DNA of 64,000 nt from Sclerotiophoma versabilis (lineage: Eukaryota; Ascomycota; Dothideomycetes; Pleosporales; Didymellaceae), in contig JAAROD010000080.1 of assembly GCA_012274445.1 (NCBI GenBank), forward strand, positions 2,046,001-2,110,000. The letters are read 5' to 3'. A program made the position numbers and the translations under genes. The notes beneath the pieces were generated by a model, which was given only the letters and a program-made list of their open reading frames with translations, did no database searches and was not told the origin of the DNA. Below, piece after piece: positions 20,760 to 31,974 of this stretch (position 1 is the stretch's first letter; every line of letters starts with the position of its first letter).

Positions 20760-21886
20760 TCAATCCTGTCTCGCGGGATCAAGCTCGATCTTCCCGCAGA
20801 TCTCGTCAATCTCGGCCAGAATCTCAGGCGTGAGCTTGTCCATAACCTCCAACGCCTTGCAGTTCTCCACAACCTGCTCCGGTCGCGACGCGCCCGTGAT
20901 GACAGCTGATACATTCGGGTTCTTCAGACACCACGCCAGCGACAGCTGGGATTGTGTGACGCCCAGCCTGTCCGCAATGGGCTTGAGCTTCCTCGCCTTA
21001 TCAATGATCCGTGTCCAATCACTGTTCCCATACGAGTCCCGCATGCTGTTGACGAATTTGTCGTTGCCTTCGGCGAACCGCGATCCGGCGGGCGGCGCAT
21101 CAGGACTATCGTTGTACTTGCCGCTCAGCAGGCCGAAGTTCAGCGGCGAGAAGGTCGTCAGCCCAATGCCGAAGCGGGCGTACAAGCGCTGAAACTCGCC
21201 CTCGACCTTCTTGCGGGTCAGGAGATTGTACATGGGCTGTTCAACCACAGGTCCAATGAGTCCAAGTTGCTTTGCAATTCCACACGCCTCAGCGATCTCG
21301 TCGGCGCTCCATTCACTTGTGCCCCAGTACAGCGCCCACCCCTTCTGCTCGATTACGTGGTTGAACGCGCGCACCGTCTCCTCCATGGGCGTGAGCCGGT
21401 CAGGCCGGTGCGCATACACGACATCAACGTACTCGAGATCGAGACGCTTGAGCGACGCGCGCAGACCCTCTACGATATGCTTGCGGGAGAGGCCATGGTT
21501 ATTGACCAGCACCTCGCCGTTCGCACCGCCCCAGTTCAGCTTCGTAGTGACGACGATGTCATTGCGGTTCCAGTTGAACTTCTTAATCGCCTGGCCCATG
21601 ACGACCTCAGACTGTCCGGCGGCGTACGACTCGGCCGTGTCGAAGAAGTTGATGCCGCTGTCATAGGCTTGCTTCATGCACGAGAAAGTGAGCTCTGTAA
21701 TCGAACGGGATCAGTACACGATGCTTGTTTTGCCGCAGCTGATCAATTGCAACATTGCTTCTTACCATTCTCGACGTGCCCGCCGAACGTCAGCCATCCC
21801 CCCAGCCCCAGCACTGAGACGTGTAGGCCTGAGTTCCCCAAACGGCGGTATTGCATACCCGTCTTCCTCGGTTCTTGCCACGCCAT
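20760..21886 (-). CDS. Aldo-keto reductase of the Kv-beta (AKR6-like) type
   Basis: Exons 21886-21766 and 21694-20760 give 351 residues; the intron 21695-21765 is GTAAGA…TTACAG, phase 1. The fold starts with MQYRRLGNSGLHVSVLGLGG. The catalytic tetrad is visible: Asp and Tyr in FFDTAESYAAGQSE, Lys in VVTTKLNWGG, His in VDVVYAHRPD. NADPH-binding elements follow (GLLSGKYND and ITGASRPEQVVENCKAL). Length and motifs match fungal homologues of voltage-gated K+ channel beta subunits, which reduce aldehydes in the cytosol; no channel partner is implied. An ATG eleven codons downstream (MQYRRLG) could also be the start. The leader just upstream has short GATAG/TATAG repeats. Confidence 0.93.
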
Positions 21887-22870
21887 ATTGGTATCGAACT
21901 TGCAATTCTTCAAACAGCGCTCGAGTCCCGTGAATAGGATAGGATATGAGAGGATAGTATAGTATAGTAAAGTATAGACTTGAAACCAAAGTAGATACAG
22001 AGAAAGAAAGAAGAAAAACAGCAGCTGCAGCGCAATCAATCGAAGAACCGCCCAAAACAACTCGAGCTTGGTGGTTACTAGTCGCGTCTTGGGAAATTTT
22101 TCTATTCATCAACAATGCCCCTCCACAGCCCCTCCCCTCCCCTGCAACCCACTGCAATCCACCGGCATCATACCAAGCCAGAAAGATTAATAATAATAAA
22201 AAACACCCAGTCGGCTCCCGCCGAACCGCTCCCCAACCAATTCCCCTTCTGTGCATGCCCGCTTACACAAGTACCGAGGCCTAGCGCACCGGCCACGCCC
22301 TAGCCAGCGGAGAAGTGACGGAGAACAAATCCCGACGGCAGAGAGGGGGAAAGGAAAAGGTAGTGCCTACCCGAAAGAAGCTACGAAGCATGTGTGTGTT
22401 TGTGGGTACAGGGTACAATAGCGGAAGCGCGAGGGGAAAGAAAAAAAAAAAAAAAGAAAGAAGCAACAGGGGAGCGATGGTGCAATTACACCCCAGAATG
22501 ACGATTCCCCAGGTTTTTCCCACTCTTGCTTGTACCCGCGTAGAGTTTTGTGGGTAGAGTGGGTACCTACTTGTGGGGCGGCTGCGGAAGCTTGTTCGCG
22601 ATGCTGTTCCGACGACACACGTGGGGATGTTGTGCTTGTTATGATGGGTGGAATGCATGGGTAGGTGGTGGAGGAGTGCGGATTGCTTATGGAGAATGGA
22701 TAGACATTATTGAATTGATTGTGGGTGGGTATCTAATGTATTGCCTGTATGGGTACTCGAAGATAGTGTGTTGTGGCTACGCGACTGGTGGACACGGGCT
22801 ACGAGTCAGGCCTGGCTGTTGTTGCGCTGCTCTGCTCTGCTTTGCTCCGTTCACTTACGCTTGCAAGTCT
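21887..22870. other. Intergenic region
   Basis: AKR leader and promoter and the 3' flank of the MFS gene. It has GATAG/TATAG-like repeats at about 21935-21975 and an A-rich run with one G around 22440-22456. No gene is supported. Confidence 0.5.
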
Positions 22871-24511
22871 TTACACGGCGAATCTGAAGTCTAACCTCTT
22901 ATTCCCCTCAGCCCCGCGTGCGACGACATCGGCTTGGTACGCTGCCTTCTCCTCGCTCGTCATCTCGCTCCACTTCGCCTCCTTCTTTTTGTTCAGGCGC
23001 ACCAGCATCTGCCTCTGCAACACCATGACTACACAGCTCAGTCCGCAAATAGCAACCAGCACGGTGTTACCCGTCTTGTAGTATGGACCATCCCACTTTC
23101 GGTAGATCTGCGAACTGATCAAAGACCCAATCTGCACAATCACGTTGTAGGTGGCGGCGGTGATGGCGCGCTTTTTCACGTCGAAGGTGTTTTCGGATAT
23201 CCACGAGGATACCAGCGGGTGGAAATAGGGGTAGCCTGAGACCAGCGTGATAAGCGTGAAGCGGCCCCATTCGCGGCCGCCGTCGGGGATTGTGAGAAGT
23301 GCGATGAGGAGCGGCATGATCCAGAATTCGCCGAAGAGGATGTGCAATGTGCGCTCGTTGAAGTAGTCAGAACTGTATGCGAGGGCTAACATGGTGATGA
23401 TTTGCAGGACCGCGGAGGGGACGGTGAGCATGTTCGAGTTGAAGGTCGAGAAGCCGAGACGCTTGAGAGTGAGCGTCAGGTAGCCTTGGACGGGGGAAGC
23501 GGGGATGTAGGCGATCAGACCGATGAAGTACAGACCCCACATTGCTGGGTCTTTCCAGGCTTCCCAGATGTCCTTGAAAGTCGCGGGCTCCTTGATAGCA
23601 GTGAGCCCCTTGGCAGGGTCATCGCGGAGAATACGGTTGACCATGATGACCTCCTCGCGTTCGGTGTAGAAGCCGTTGCGCCATAAGACATTTTTGGTGT
23701 CTGTAGGCGAAGAGGGAAGATACAGAAACGAGATGAAGGCGATGAGACCCGTCAGAAGGCCTTCAAGCAAGAAGAGCCAAAACCAGCCTGGTTTCCCACC
23801 GACACCACGCATCTCAAGGATTCCAGCAGCCAGCAGCGCTGAAATGACACGTGCAATATTCAACGTCGACCAGAAAATCGCCAAACGCACAGCCAACTCT
23901 TTCGACTTGTAGAAATAAGTCGCGAACAGGATGACACCGGGGATAAAACCACCCTCACAGATTCCAATGAAGGCGCGGCCAAGGTAGAAAGATGCACGGT
24001 CGTGCATCCAAGCCTGCGCCCATGACACTGTCGACCAGCCCATCATCATGGTCGGAAGAACCCATTTGAATCCGAAACGCTTGGTGAGGAACTGGACGGG
24101 AAATTCAGCCGCAAGGAAGCAAACAAGCTGGATAGTCGTTCCATTGTTGTAATCGTCAGTCGTGAGGTTGAGGTCTTTGAGGAGGTTGTCGGCAAGTGCA
24201 TTTGAAAGATTTCCACGATCGAGCTAAAGACTGTCAGTACATTCAGAGACAGAGCATAGATTAGTTCGTACCTGCAGCCCAAACATCATAAGACACAGCC
24301 ACGGAAGCAGCTTCAAATCCGTCTTCCAGACCACGCGGCGCTCTTCCTCGATAGTCCATGATGCGGTGGGGTCGAAGCGGTGTTTTCCCTCGTAGGAATC
24401 GTGCGGTGGGATGATGTCGGCAAGCTCCTGCCTACCAACCGCAGTCGGGGCCTTGAGTGAGCCATTATCCTCGCTGATGCGCGAGTGGACGGCTTCGATA
24501 TCGTTGCCCAT
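22871..24511 (-). CDS. MFS permease, DAL5/allantoate anion:cation symporter family
   Basis: Exons 24511-24272 and 24223-22871 give 530 residues. The intron 24224-24271 (GTACGA…TTTAG, phase 0) restores the family motif after TM1: LCLMMFGLQ joins LDRGNLSNALADNLLKDLNL. About twelve hydrophobic helices are visible, with GRAFIGICEGGFIPGVILF and a long charged central loop (TKNVLWRNGFYTEREEVIMV). The N-terminus is hydrophilic and cytosolic. DAL5-type carriers take up allantoate, nicotinate, pantothenate, dipeptides or, in yeast Soa1, sulfur anions and sulfonates. The divergent TauD-family gene 608 bp away makes sulfonate uptake an attractive but unproven role. Confidence 0.9.
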
Positions 24512-25119
24512 CTCGTCCTTGAGTCGAATACTAAACTTGAAGTTGACCTGTCGTCAAGACAACGATGCTCAAGCCCTACATATAGTTGATACTAAGGTTT
24601 GAGGCGTGCATGTCGCAATTGTTGTGCATTCGCGCGCCATCATCCACTTGTTCAACAACAGTAGCACCGCCGTGGAGCCGAGGTGTATTTTCCGCCCTGC
24701 AGACGTGATTGTAAGAGTGATTTTACCCAGTCTGCGGGGCTTTGCCGCGTGCTCATTTCTTGGGCCGGAAGCGGACAGCCTAATGCACCCTTGGATGCAC
24801 CCTTGTCGGCCTTGGATGCGGCACTTGCTCGATCCTCGTCTCGTTTTGGCCCGATAGCCGATGACGTGCTTGGTGAAGCTCAGCAAGCGTTTGGTTGATA
24901 TCGAATGATGCGCGGTTTTGAATGGACATAAGACGTTCCAGGCGCCAGGTGCACGTCGCCGTTGTATTTCGGCTCCTTCCATATCTTGATCTAACCCCCT
25001 TGGGTGAACCATCGTATACATTACTCGATTGGGCTTGCTCGAGCATTTACATATCTCCGTGGCAGTAGTTCAATCCTGCGATTGCGAAAGACGCCGCTAT
25101 CATCCAGCAATTATTCAAC
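24512..25119. promoter_or_regulatory. Shared divergent promoter, MFS permease / TauD dioxygenase
   Basis: 608 bp between opposed ATGs. It contains GATGACGTG near 24860 and ATGATGCG near 24904, which resemble half sites of bZIP sulfur regulators (palindrome ATGRYRYCAT). Neither is a full match, so regulation by a Cys3/MetR-type factor is only a suggestion. Confidence 0.45.
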
Positions 25120-26328
25120 ATGTCTTCGGTCAAGAGAGCCCGCCATGATGAGGCGTCGAGTATTATTGGTGGTCATGAAACTGCGAGGTCGAGGTTGCCA
25201 AAGCCATTGGTCTACTCAGGCTCGTTGGACAAGTTCAAGCACCAAGACTCTACTCCGGTCATCGGCAGAGAATATGAAGGCCTTCAAGTAAGGGATCTGT
25301 TGAGATGGGGTGACGAGATGATCAGGGATCTGGCCATCACCAGTATGTGAACCACCATGACCATCGAACTCTGCGACTGACCTTTTCTGCAGTCTCGCAG
25401 CGCGGAGTCGTCTTCCTTCGCGACCAAGATGTAACACCACATGAGATGAAAGACTTGATGCTCCGCATCACCGAGCTCTCAGGCTGCCCAGAATCGTCCG
25501 GACTCCACGTCCACCCTCTGACCGAAGAAGGTTCAGAACTAGGCGACCAAATCTCCGTCATCAGCAGCGAAAAGCAAAAGAAGGGCGGAGGCCTCACACA
25601 CCAGCTTTCCGACGTCAGCCGCTTTGCATCTGCTGGATGGCACACTGATATTTCTTTTGAGCCTGTTCCATCCGACTACGCCATGTTGAAGATTCACACG
25701 CTGCCCGCAACCGGAGGTGACACTCTGTGGGCGTCCGGATATGAAATCTACGACCGCTTGTCGCCGGCCATGAGGACGATGCTCGAAGGACTGACAGCCA
25801 CACACGACGCGAAATTCTTCCTGGAAGAGGCCGAGCGGCTTGGAAACCCCATCCGAAAGACGATCCGCGGGAATCCGTTGAACTTTGGAGAGGGCCTGAC
25901 AGCCGTTCACCCCGTGATCCGAACAAATCGTAAGTCGTCTCCTTCCCGACTCCATCAGCATCCATGAATAAGTGCTAATCCCTCCACCAGCCGTGACGGG
26001 GTGGAAATCCGTATACGTTAACAAAGGCTTCACCAAGCGTATCAATGGCATAACCAAGGACGAGTCCGACTTGCTGCTTGGCTATTTGTTCAATATCTTG
26101 ACACAGAACCACGACGCGCAGGTGCGATTCAAGTGGCGACCGAACGACCTCGCTATCTGGGACAACCGGAGCATGTGGCACTGCGCGACATACGACTACA
26201 GCGATCCAAGAGCGGGCGACCGTGTTTGCAGTCTGGGTGAGGCGCCGTATCTGGACTTGAACAGCAAGAGTCGGAGGGAGGATCTAGAGTCTCGAGAGAA
26301 TGTCCGGGCGGGTCTTGTTATGGCTTAG
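25120..26328 (+). CDS. TauD/TfdA-family 2-oxoglutarate-dependent dioxygenase
   Basis: Exons 25120-25342, 25393-25929 and 25991-26328 give 365 residues. Donors are GTATGT and GTAAGT, acceptors GCAG and CCAG, and both junctions keep the frame (DLAIT-ISQRGVVFLRDQDV; IRTN-PVTGWKSVYVNKGF). Fe(II) ligands: H158 and D160 in AGWHTDISFEP and the distal His in DNRSMWHCATYDY. The 2-oxoglutarate-binding Arg is in DPRAGDRV. Fungal members of this type include Jlp1, which releases sulfite from sulfonates and sulfate esters. Other TauD-like enzymes act on unrelated substrates, so the substrate is inferred mainly from the divergent permease. Cytosolic; no targeting signal seen. Confidence 0.93.
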
Positions 26329-26467
26329 TTTACAAGCACCGTATCAATACTATCTGGAATGTAAAAAAAATCAGACTGCTGATTCAGGATGAAGTGAGGC
26401 TGATGATGCAAAGTAAGCAGGAGCCGAGGGGTATCATTTGCGTTTGAACAGAAGGACCAAAACGGTA

Positions 26468-28219
26468 TCACATAGCAGCGATTTTCCCCACGCCGACCAC
26501 AGTCCAGAAAGCTTCCTCTCTCTTCTCTTTCTCCCCCTTGTTTCCTCTTGATTCGCCTAACCCCCTCTCCTCGGCATTGACATCGGCCTCAAACTCGAGC
26601 CTCACGAAGATGGGAATCTCAATTACATCGTCGTCCTCTTCCAGCTCGCCATCAGGCCCTTGATCCGTGGTCGAGACTATGCTCTGACTGCGGCCAAAGC
26701 TAAAGCCTGACGAGACAGACTCTAGAAAACCGGGAATGACCTCGATGACAACACTCGTCCAGTTCCGGCCGCGGTCATACGGTTTGCCAGGCTCGATGGC
26801 GCCGTCAGAGTCTACGACTGTGCCTTTGTTCACGGGTGCCGAGGAAGAAGAGAGTGCATCGTCCCAGACATCTGTGTTGGCGCCGATGTCGAATTCTGGG
26901 CAGAGGATCGTGACTTTGGAGTGGACCTTGCCCGGGGTGATGCTGGGTGTGGCAAGGGTGACACGGACGGGGTCGAAGAGGGGATTGCTGAGGTGAATGA
27001 TGAAGTTTGTTGGTATGCCTTGGCGGAGGTTGTTGTAGTTGAATGGAGGCGGGTGTGCGGATGTCGGACCTGAGACGGAAGGGAGTGGTTGTTGAGCAGT
27101 GGGAGAAGGCAGTGCGCGGATGCTGATGCGCGGAATGTGATTGAGAGCCAGGAGCTTGATCTTGTACCGTGTGGAGGTGATCTTGGACTCTGGCTTGGAC
27201 AAGATGTGACGACACGAGCGACATCGCTTCGAGCGTTTCGTACAGAGTAGAGTTGCGACAGGACGCAGCTCGTCTTCAAACTGCACGCGTGGGTCGAATT
27301 GCGCGAGCTTTTGCGCCGGTGATAGCGTGCTCGACCAGCCATCTTTCTTCAGTCGCTCGATCGCTGCCGTGTCAGAGGCGGGGTCGTGTATGGACAGGCC
27401 TTCCAGCTCTGCAGCAGCCTCTCGCATTGGGGGAGGCTTCTCACGCTTCTTGCTCCTGGAGGTGGTGGAGTAGAGGTTCATGATTCGGGAGTAGGTGGAA
27501 GGCGAGGAGAAGGTCAGGTCGTGTGCAGCGAAGGGGTTCGACGGGGTTTGTGTTTCTATCTGCGCCCTGTAGAAGGCACTGAGATTCGAAAACAGCTCAT
27601 CCCTGCTGAGAGCCTCGCCGGCACGAGCTGGGTGCAGGGCAGACGGGTCTTGGGCGGGCGGGCGTAGGCTGTAGCGTGCGGCGCGTTGGCCGTCCAGCTC
27701 CTTCAGCCGTCTCTCGCGCTCCTTGTCCCGCTCCTTCTGCGTGGGTAGCGGCTTGCGGCCATTCGCCAGGCGCGACAACTGGCTGTGGATGCCCGTGTGC
27801 TTCTCAAACTCGATGCCCGTCTCGGCGGTGCTCCAGTGGCAGTACGCGCAGGCCAGTATGTAGGGCCCGCCGCTGGCCGACGGCGCGTCCGGGTTCTCGA
27901 TCGAGTTGACGGTCAGGGGCGCGGTGCACACGGGGCAGTCGAAGCAGTTGCGCGTGCATCTGTTGCCGTCGCTCTTCACCACCGAGCTCGGCACCTCGAA
28001 CAGACAGCTCGGGCAGTACCAGTTCAGCGTCTCCTCGAGGATGCAGCGGGGACAGCGGATCTGGAGGCAGTCTTCGCAGTACAGCAGGTGCTCGAGCGGG
28101 TAGAGGGCGTAGGGCGCGCGTGGGCTGTGGGGGTTGAAGGCCTGCTCCTCGTCGTCCGCGCCCGTGTGGCTGTCGAAGCAGTTGCAGGCGTAGTATGTGT
28201 ACGGGAAGGGCTGGGCCAT
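26468..28219 (-). CDS. Dynactin p62 subunit (DCTN4 / Ropy-2 family)
   Basis: One exon, 583 residues from the ATG at 28219 (MAQPFPYTYYACNCFDSHTG). The frame stays open upstream but has no ATG. Paired cysteines form the LIM/RING-like zinc region typical of p62: CEDCLQIRCPRC, WYCPSCLFEVPSS, CTRNCFDCPVCTAPL, CAYCHWSTAETG. A second CXXC pair appears later (CTKRSKRCRSCRHIL). The C-terminal third is beta-rich and ends with an acidic loop and KKLIEIPIFVRLEFEADVN-like strands (seen here as VIEIPIFVRLEFEAD). p62 belongs to the pointed-end complex of dynactin, the activator of cytoplasmic dynein needed for long-range transport in hyphae. The start codons of this gene and NDUFAF5 lie head to head, 224 bp apart. 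Confidence 0.93.
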   Translation of the reverse strand: MAQPFPYTYYACNCFDSHTGADDEEQAFNPHSPRAPYALYPLEHLLYCEDCLQIRCPRCILEETLNWYCPSCLFEVPSSVVKSDGNRCTRNCFDCPVCTAPLTVNSIENPDAPSASGGPYILACAYCHWSTAETGIEFEKHTGIHSQLSRLANGRKPLPTQKERDKERERRLKELDGQRAARYSLRPPAQDPSALHPARAGEALSRDELFSNLSAFYRAQIETQTPSNPFAAHDLTFSSPSTYSRIMNLYSTTSRSKKREKPPPMREAAAELEGLSIHDPASDTAAIERLKKDGWSSTLSPAQKLAQFDPRVQFEDELRPVATLLCTKRSKRCRSCRHILSKPESKITSTRYKIKLLALNHIPRISIRALPSPTAQQPLPSVSGPTSAHPPPFNYNNLRQGIPTNFIIHLSNPLFDPVRVTLATPSITPGKVHSKVTILCPEFDIGANTDVWDDALSSSSAPVNKGTVVDSDGAIEPGKPYDRGRNWTSVVIEVIPGFLESVSSGFSFGRSQSIVSTTDQGPDGELEEDDDVIEIPIFVRLEFEADVNAEERGLGESRGNKGEKEKREEAFWTVVGVGKIAAM

Positions 28220-28443
28220 GGTGGCTGTTGCTGTAGTCCTTCGCCGTCGCCGTGCGGCCTTTCTGCTTCCCTCCTCGGCCTGTCGCGGTGCTGGCGTCGC
28301 CGCGGGGGTGTCTGTTGACGGTGGGGGTGGCTCGCCGTTCGGCCAAACCTCGGCCGTGTCAAAGGCCGACCACTTCGAGTCTTGACGTAGCGTGCTCGTA
28401 GCTTTCGCTCGGCCTGTACTCCAGCCATTGCGACTTCGCGCCA

Positions 28444-29656
28444 ATGTCGACAGCCCTCAGGATGAACACGCTGTCAATACGCGCTTTCATACCGCCCTTG
28501 ACGCGACGAGGACTGCCCTTGACGCGACGAGGACTGCCCTTGACGCGACGAGGACTGCCCTTGACGCGACGAGGACTGCCCTTGACGCGACGAGGACTGC
28601 CCCTACGCGCCCTTCGCTGCTATGCCGTCCAAGCACCGGGAGCTCCAACCATGGACATCTTCAGCAACCAGCACAAGTGGATGCAGAAGGAAAGGGCTGC
28701 CGCCAATGTAGAGGCAAGCCGAAGCGTCGACTACCTAAGGGATGAAGTCGCCTCACGCCTGTGCGAGCGGGTGCTGGTATGTCCGCTCGCCTTCGTCTCA
28801 CTTCCAATGCTAACGCACAGAGGACATCAATCGCCACTTCCCCCACGTCCTCGATCTCGGCGCGAACGCATGCAACCTCGCACACGCCCTCACACAACCG
28901 TCTCCAGAAGAGCCGGAGAAAGGTCCACGGTCAAAGCGCATTGGCAAGATCACAGCTGCCGAATCGTCTGCTACGCTCCTGCACCGAGACGCCGATCTGC
29001 CATTCAACAACGAGATCGAGATCGTACGAGAGGTCCTGCCAACCTCCGAGCTACTCCCATACCAAGCGAACACCTTCGATGCTGTCTTCAGCAGCTTGAG
29101 CTTGCACTGGATCAACGACTTGCCATCCGTCCTTGCACAAGTGAACAACATCCTCAAACCAGATAGCCCTTTCATTTCGGTCATGATGGGAGGTGACAGC
29201 TTGTACGAGCTTCGTACCTCTCTGCAATTAGCGGAGCAGGATCGACGTGGTGGTGTTGCCACTCACACCTCACCCTTGGCTGACGTGAAAGACGTGGGCG
29301 GTCTGCTGCAGAAGGCTGGCTTCAACCTCCTCACTGTCGACGTTGATGATATCATTGTCGATTACCCTGACATCTTCTCGCTCATGAAAGACTTGCAGGC
29401 AATGGGCGAGTCCAATGCAGTCCTGGCTCGTGAAAAGGGTGGGATACAGAGGGATGTGCTTCTGGCTGCGGATTCCATATACAGAGCTTTGCACGGCAAC
29501 GAGGATGGCTCGCTGCCCGCGACATTCCGTCTAATCTACATGATTGGTTGGAAGCACAGCCCTGACCAAGCGAAACCCCTCGAAAGAGGTACTGGCATGT
29601 TCAGCATCAAAGACTACCTAGAAAAGAATGGCGAGGGAGGTGAAGGCAAGAACTAG
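28444..29656 (+). CDS. NDUFAF5: NDUFAF5-type mitochondrial complex I assembly methyltransferase-fold protein
   Basis: Exons 28444-28776 and 28823-29656 give 388 residues. The intron 28777-28822 has a GTATGT donor, a GCTAACG branch site and a CACAGAG tandem acceptor; only the second AG keeps the frame (RLCERVL-DINRHFPHVLDLG). DLGANACNLAHAL is the SAM-binding motif I region, and FDAVFSSLSLHWINDLP is the post-I region typical of the family. The human protein hydroxylates an Arg of NDUFS7 early in complex I assembly; that is family knowledge. The presequence is Arg-rich and largely made of five copies of a 7-residue repeat (LTRRGLP), encoded by a 21-bp minisatellite. The downstream ATG before DIFSNQHKWMQKERAA marks about where the mature protein begins. 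Confidence 0.92.
28495..28599 (+). repeat. 21-bp tandem repeat x5 inside the NDUFAF5 presequence
   Basis: Five perfect head-to-tail copies of a 21-bp unit (CCCTTGACGCGACGAGGACTG, first 20 bases CCCTTGACGCGACGAGGACT). Being a multiple of three, it adds seven residues (LTRRGLP) per copy and keeps the frame. Perfect identity, third positions included, points to recent expansion. Confidence 0.97.
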
Positions 29657-29852
29657 ACAAACATCATACTGAAATCAAAATCACAACAAGCGACGTCCAA
29701 AGCTTCCGTTTCGATCACCAACTCGAACAAGTGCTATTTTCGGTAGTCTCGACACCAAGGCAACCACGCTAATGCAGGCACCCGCTCCTTTTGCTCAATT
29801 GATACCTGCTGCGGTACTTCGACTCTCGCTCTTCCACAGACGTTACTACAAA

Positions 29853-31235
29853 ATGACAAACACATTCTCCTCACTTCCCGTCGAGATCCAGCGCCAATGT
29901 GTCAGCTATCTTGACACCGCTGCATTGAAATCGATACGGTTGACATCTCAAGCACTCAGAGACATCACGACCGAGGCGTTGTTTGGCGTGGCTACGCTTC
30001 GATTGGCGGAAGTAAGCGCAGGCAAATTTACAGCTCTGATTGAGAGCGTTGAAATCAGGCGGTGTATTCGTGAGGTGAGCATAGGAGTGTCAAGGCTGCT
30101 TATACTTGGAAGAAGCTGACAACTCCAGATCTACCTGGATACTCAACGTGACGAACGATGCATGCTCGATGAATGCTACCTAGACCCACCACCTCACTGG
30201 TGGGTCGAGGCCATCGCGAAATGGAGTGCCGTCACACTGCCGAATCTCAAGAGGCTCACGGTGGACTCCGCCTATGCATGCGATGACAAGCATTGCGCAG
30301 CTCTAAGACTAGCTTTTACAAACTTCCACTCGAGCGCAGACATCAACGCCGTGACGATTAAACACTTGCAGGATTCCTGTGAAATCGAGCGCCCAGATTT
30401 TGCGCAATTCCGCACCAAACCTAAGAAGCTGCATCTCTTGGTCACCACATGGAGTGATGAAGCCTGTCCAGATCACGACATCGAGATACGCCATCGCCAT
30501 GCTTTTTTCAATGTCCACCTTAGTCCCGCATGGCTAACGCCAATGCAATCCCAACTTACGCATCTGACGCTCCACTGCAACACATACTGGGGCGTATATC
30601 CACGATGGCAACCTGACAGTCTGCACTTCCCGCAACTGAAGTCCCTAGCCCTCGGCAAATGGACCATCGCTTTCGACTGGCAGATTGACTTCATCACATC
30701 CCATAGTCACACACTGGAGCAACTGATCCTGACGGATTGCCCAATCCTCCACGCCCTTCGCATGACGCCGAGGCAATCCAACAACGCATGGCAACAACCT
30801 CGACCCGGAACCTCGCGGGGCAAGCCACCTACGGACAATTTCTTCCCCGGCCTGCGATGGCATACCGTCCTTCCAGAATTCAAAAGCAACTTGCCGGAGC
30901 TGAAGCATTTCGCCATGGGACGTGGCCCAGCTGGGGTACGCTTTTGGGGCTACCAAGACCTCAGTGGCGACGGAGCCTTTGACGACCGCTATAGACTGGC
31001 TCCACGCATTGACTCGTCACGCTACGCTATCTTTGACTTTTCAGAAGGACCAGTCGAGTACGAAGAACCTGCCCCTGAGCGCGGAACACGGTACAAGGAC
31101 GGCGGGTGGACTTGGTCGTATTGGCTGGATCGGGAGACCGATGAGGATGTAAAGCAGAAAGTGCGGTATCCTGATTGTTTACAGGAGGACCAGGAGGCGT
31201 TGGAGGATCTGCTCCGAGTTATAAGAGGACGGTAA
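29853..31235 (+). CDS. F-box-like protein, unknown substrate
   Basis: Exons 29853-30074 and 30129-31235 give 442 residues. The intron has a GTGAGC donor, a GCTGACA branch-like site and a CCAG acceptor, phase 0, joining RRCIRE to IYLDTQRDERC. An ATG at 29772 would add 27 residues. The N-terminus SLPVEIQRQCVSYLDTAALK, then LTSQALRDITTEALF, is a short F-box-like helix set seen in many fungal orphan F-box proteins. The rest has weak leucine-rich character (LTHLTLHCN, LKSLALGKW, LEQLILTDCP) and a Trp/Tyr-rich C-terminus. It probably serves as an SCF substrate adaptor; the target is unknown. Confidence 0.8.
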
Positions 31236-31974
31236 TGTGGCGCAAAGATGGGGTACGAGCTTGTCGACGGAACCTTGCTGGACATACTGGTTGTCAAGTC
31301 TGTTGCGAATAAACTCTGACGGGGTTGAGGCTTAGAAAGCGAACACTGCTCAGGGGGTATGCTACGATGAGTTCACAATCGATGTTTCACCGAGCGCAAT
31401 GACCGTTTCAACCAACTTGATTGCATAATAGATTGGATTGTAGACTTTGATGTGATCATGCAACTCTTCAGTCGAGAATGGAGGCATCGTGTTGAAAGGA
31501 TATCACCAGCCACAACGCCCTCCTTCTGCTCAAATTCTTGCCTCGCCAGCCTGACACAACAGCTCTGTTCTCGAGAATCCTCAGAATGTCCTTTGTCGCG
31601 TTGTCAACCTAACTCTCGTCGACATTCTTTCCACTCTCTCGACTCCTCTCTGGACGCCCATCTACTTCTCTTCCTAGACTTCTCTTCCTTCTTCGGCCGC
31701 TCGACACGTCTCCTGACTGTCTTGCTCACTCTCTTCCACGGCTCTGGTATTGTTGGACATGTAATCTCCTCCCGCAGCGTCTGGTAGTACTTTTCAGTGT
31801 TCTCTTTGTTACGCCGTCTACACCTCTCCTTCCTTGCAGCGTTCCTCGTCTTGCGCGCGCTCTCCCTCTCCCATGTCCTCTTCATCTCCTCTTCTGCGTA
31901 CTCCTCCGCTTGCCTGTCTTCGTCCTCATGACCTCTGCGCTAACCAACGCCAGTGCAATACGGTTCTTGGCATT
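31236..31974. other. Convergent 3' region
   Basis: Between the F-box gene and the LOR gene. The minus strand is open at 31604-31885 with a very basic/acidic composition (RKTRNAARKERCRRRNKENT). It directly follows the LOR stop codon, but I found no in-frame splice joining them. Confidence 0.45.

Noticed and set aside
28220..28444. Extended N-terminus of dynactin p62
   Set aside because: No ATG exists in that stretch; the frame opens with TTG and the conserved protein begins at MAQPFPY.
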